Origin: a virus
DNA length: 31,994 nucleotides
Virus record (IMG/VR): IMGVR_UViG_3300025101_000097
Coordinates: 1-31,994 of that record
Reading direction: 5' to 3' (one strand)
Shown here: positions 30,771 through 31,994 of the stretch, piece after piece
How positions within the stretch are numbered: the stretch's first letter is position 1
How the letters are laid out: each line of letters starts with the position of its first letter
Notes under the pieces: generated by a model
Databases searched by the model: none
What the model saw: the letters and a program-made list of their open reading frames with translations, nothing else
What the model was told of the DNA's origin: nothing
Translations under genes and position numbers: made by a program

Positions 30771-31994
30771 TACTTAGCCTCCATCTCAGCGAGACGCTGT
30801 TCCAGTTGTTCGATTTTGCGGTGTGCATCCTGCAACGCCGACACCAAGATTGGTGTGATGCGTCCGTAATCCATAGACATCATCGCCTTGTCATCAGTGC
30901 CAATGCTTACAGCTTCGGGCATCACCTCTTCCATCTCTTGGGCGATAAAGCCCATAGAGCGTGGGCCGTCTGGGTCAGCCTTCCAGCTATATGACACAGG
31001 GTTCATCTGCATCAGTTTATCTGTTGCGACTAACGGTTCGATGTCTTGCTTGAGGCGAATGTCTGAGGTTGTGGCAAAGGTTGCGCCGCTAGTTGTTACA
31101 TTAATGCCGCCTACCCCAACTCCACTTCTAAGAACAGTTAGGACATTGTCATTCTGATTTACATTGAAATATCCAGCAGTACCATTTGACCTAGAGAAAA
31201 AGGCATCGCCGATAGCACCTCTCAATGTGCATCCAGTAGCTGTATTTCCAGCACCGGGGGCTGAAGTGCTTGTTACTCCAACCGAAAATGCTCCATCCGA
31301 CCCGAATCTGAATTTCTCACTACCACCATTGAACACTTTGATGTTATTGCCAGTAGCAAAATCAAAGTAAGTGTCTGGGTCATCAAGATTGTAATGGTAT
31401 CTTGCTGTTATACCGTTGTTGAAATAACCGTCTTTCCAACGAACACTAGTGCTTCCCAAGTCCACAGCATTATTCTGTTGTGTGCCGTCGTAATGGGCAA
31501 TGATACTGGTTGATGCAAATTGTAAGCCTGAGTTATCGGCATCGTTGGCAATGAAAGGATTATTATTGTTTACAACGCCGATTGAGCCAATCGTTGTGCC
31601 GTCTTTTCGGAGTTGGATAATCTCACCATCACTATTCAATCGGTTCAACCTTAGTGCGTCTGAGCCATCTCGTGTTGAAATTAAAGGACCAGTAGCACGG
31701 GCTTCGATGCCAACTGTTGCTACGTTATCTGCGGTCTTGCCAATCAGCAGATTTCGGCTTCCGTCAAATCGTGCGGCCTCAGTATTGGCAACCATAAACG
31801 CAAGCTGTGTACTGCCAGCCTCAGTGCCGAATGTTCCAACACTGCTTCCATCTGTTTTCATCGTAAAGTTTGTTGCAACACCGTCTGTAAACGTGGCGAG
31901 TGTTCCTGTGCTGCCTTTGGTTGCAATGACTTGGCCCTGAACATCTATGCCTGTAGCGGTAGTAGATATTTTGGCAGCGTTGTTGTGGTACAAA
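30770..31994 (-). CDS. Tail fibre with S74 chaperone, 5' part beyond the window
   Basis: About 407 residues visible; the start lies past the right edge, so the N-terminal attachment module is not seen. The visible part begins in a shaft segment (YHNNAAKISTTATGIDVQG) that is paralogous to one in the fibre at 27303-29087. The last 98 residues are an S74 chaperone: SDIRLK with the cleavage pair, then GFIAQEMEEVMPEAV, then a coiled coil (HRKIEQLEQRLAEME). Such proteins self-cleave after trimerisation. It is the first visible gene of the minus-strand late block in transcription order. Confidence 0.9.
   Translation of the reverse strand, partial: LYHNNAAKISTTATGIDVQGQVIATKGSTGTLATFTDGVATNFTMKTDGSSVGTFGTEAGSTQLAFMVANTEAARFDGSRNLLIGKTADNVATVGIEARATGPLISTRDGSDALRLNRLNSDGEIIQLRKDGTTIGSIGVVNNNNPFIANDADNSGLQFASTSIIAHYDGTQQNNAVDLGSTSVRWKDGYFNNGITARYHYNLDDPDTYFDFATGNNIKVFNGGSEKFRFGSDGAFSVGVTSTSAPGAGNTATGCTLRGAIGDAFFSRSNGTAGYFNVNQNDNVLTVLRSGVGVGGINVTTSGATFATTSDIRLKQDIEPLVATDKLMQMNPVSYSWKADPDGPRSMGFIAQEMEEVMPEAVSIGTDDKAMMSMDYGRITPILVSALQDAHRKIEQLEQRLAEMEAK

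Noticed and set aside
21661-31994. Diversity-generating retroelement acting on the fibre genes
   Set aside because: No reverse transcriptase gene or template/variable repeat pair with adenine-biased differences was seen.
1-31994. tRNA, rRNA, integrase, attachment sites or insertion sequences
   Set aside because: None could be supported by eye anywhere in the window.

Overview
The window reads as part of the genome of a lytic, short-tailed (podovirus-like) bacteriophage, most likely from seawater. The basis is gene content, not a database match: a family A DNA polymerase, a single-stranded-DNA-binding-like protein, an archaeo-eukaryotic-type primase, SNF2 and UvrD-type helicases, a T4-type lysozyme, a tail-hub-like protein, very long internal virion proteins and a run of repetitive tail fibres with S74 intramolecular chaperones. 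Small translationally coupled genes are packed with almost no spacing. The host cannot be read from the sequence; a marine proteobacterium is a guess. There is no tRNA, rRNA, CRISPR array, insertion sequence or integrase. Terminase, portal and capsid genes are not in the window and presumably lie to the right.

Left part, plus strand (about 1-11,210): nine small genes of unknown function, three of them zinc-ribbon-like, precede an SNF2-family helicase. A PD-(D/E)XK nuclease lies on the opposite strand and overlaps the 3' end of the helicase gene. Next comes a short ribbon-helix-helix protein gene with a GTG start, then an intergenic region with a perfect inverted repeat, a promoter-like element and two stem-loops. 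The core replication operon follows: a coiled-coil protein, an SSB-like protein ending in DDIPF, a second intergenic region rich in complementary arms (a candidate RNA switch), an AEP/TOTE-type primase, a UvrD-like helicase, a DUF6378-like protein, DNA polymerase A, a zinc-ribbon microprotein and a small exported-looking protein.

Right part, minus strand (11,256-31,994): transcription converges near 11.2 kb. Read in its own direction, from right to left, the late operon begins with a partial S74 fibre, five small tail-associated genes, a second S74 fibre and a 14-codon micro-ORF. It continues with an 815-residue fibre carrying about thirty 17-residue repeats, four more fibre or adhesin-like genes, the tail hub protein, a small virion protein, four internal or ejection-type proteins (270, 296, 691 and 1313 residues) and finally lysozyme. 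Most neighbours overlap by 1-4 bases or are separated by a few, so the block is probably one long late transcript.

Taken together the plus half is a self-contained but unconventional replisome: an AEP primase, SF1 and SNF2 helicases and PolA, with no DnaB or gp4-like helicase in view. It sits under a likely local repressor and two structured leader regions. The minus half supplies the tail, the adhesins, DNA ejection and lysis. The least ordinary items are the two regulatory intergenic regions (3,975-4,106 and 5,477-5,607), the replisome composition, the SSB-like C-terminal tips on two adjacent genes, and the 14-codon remnant of a tail gene.
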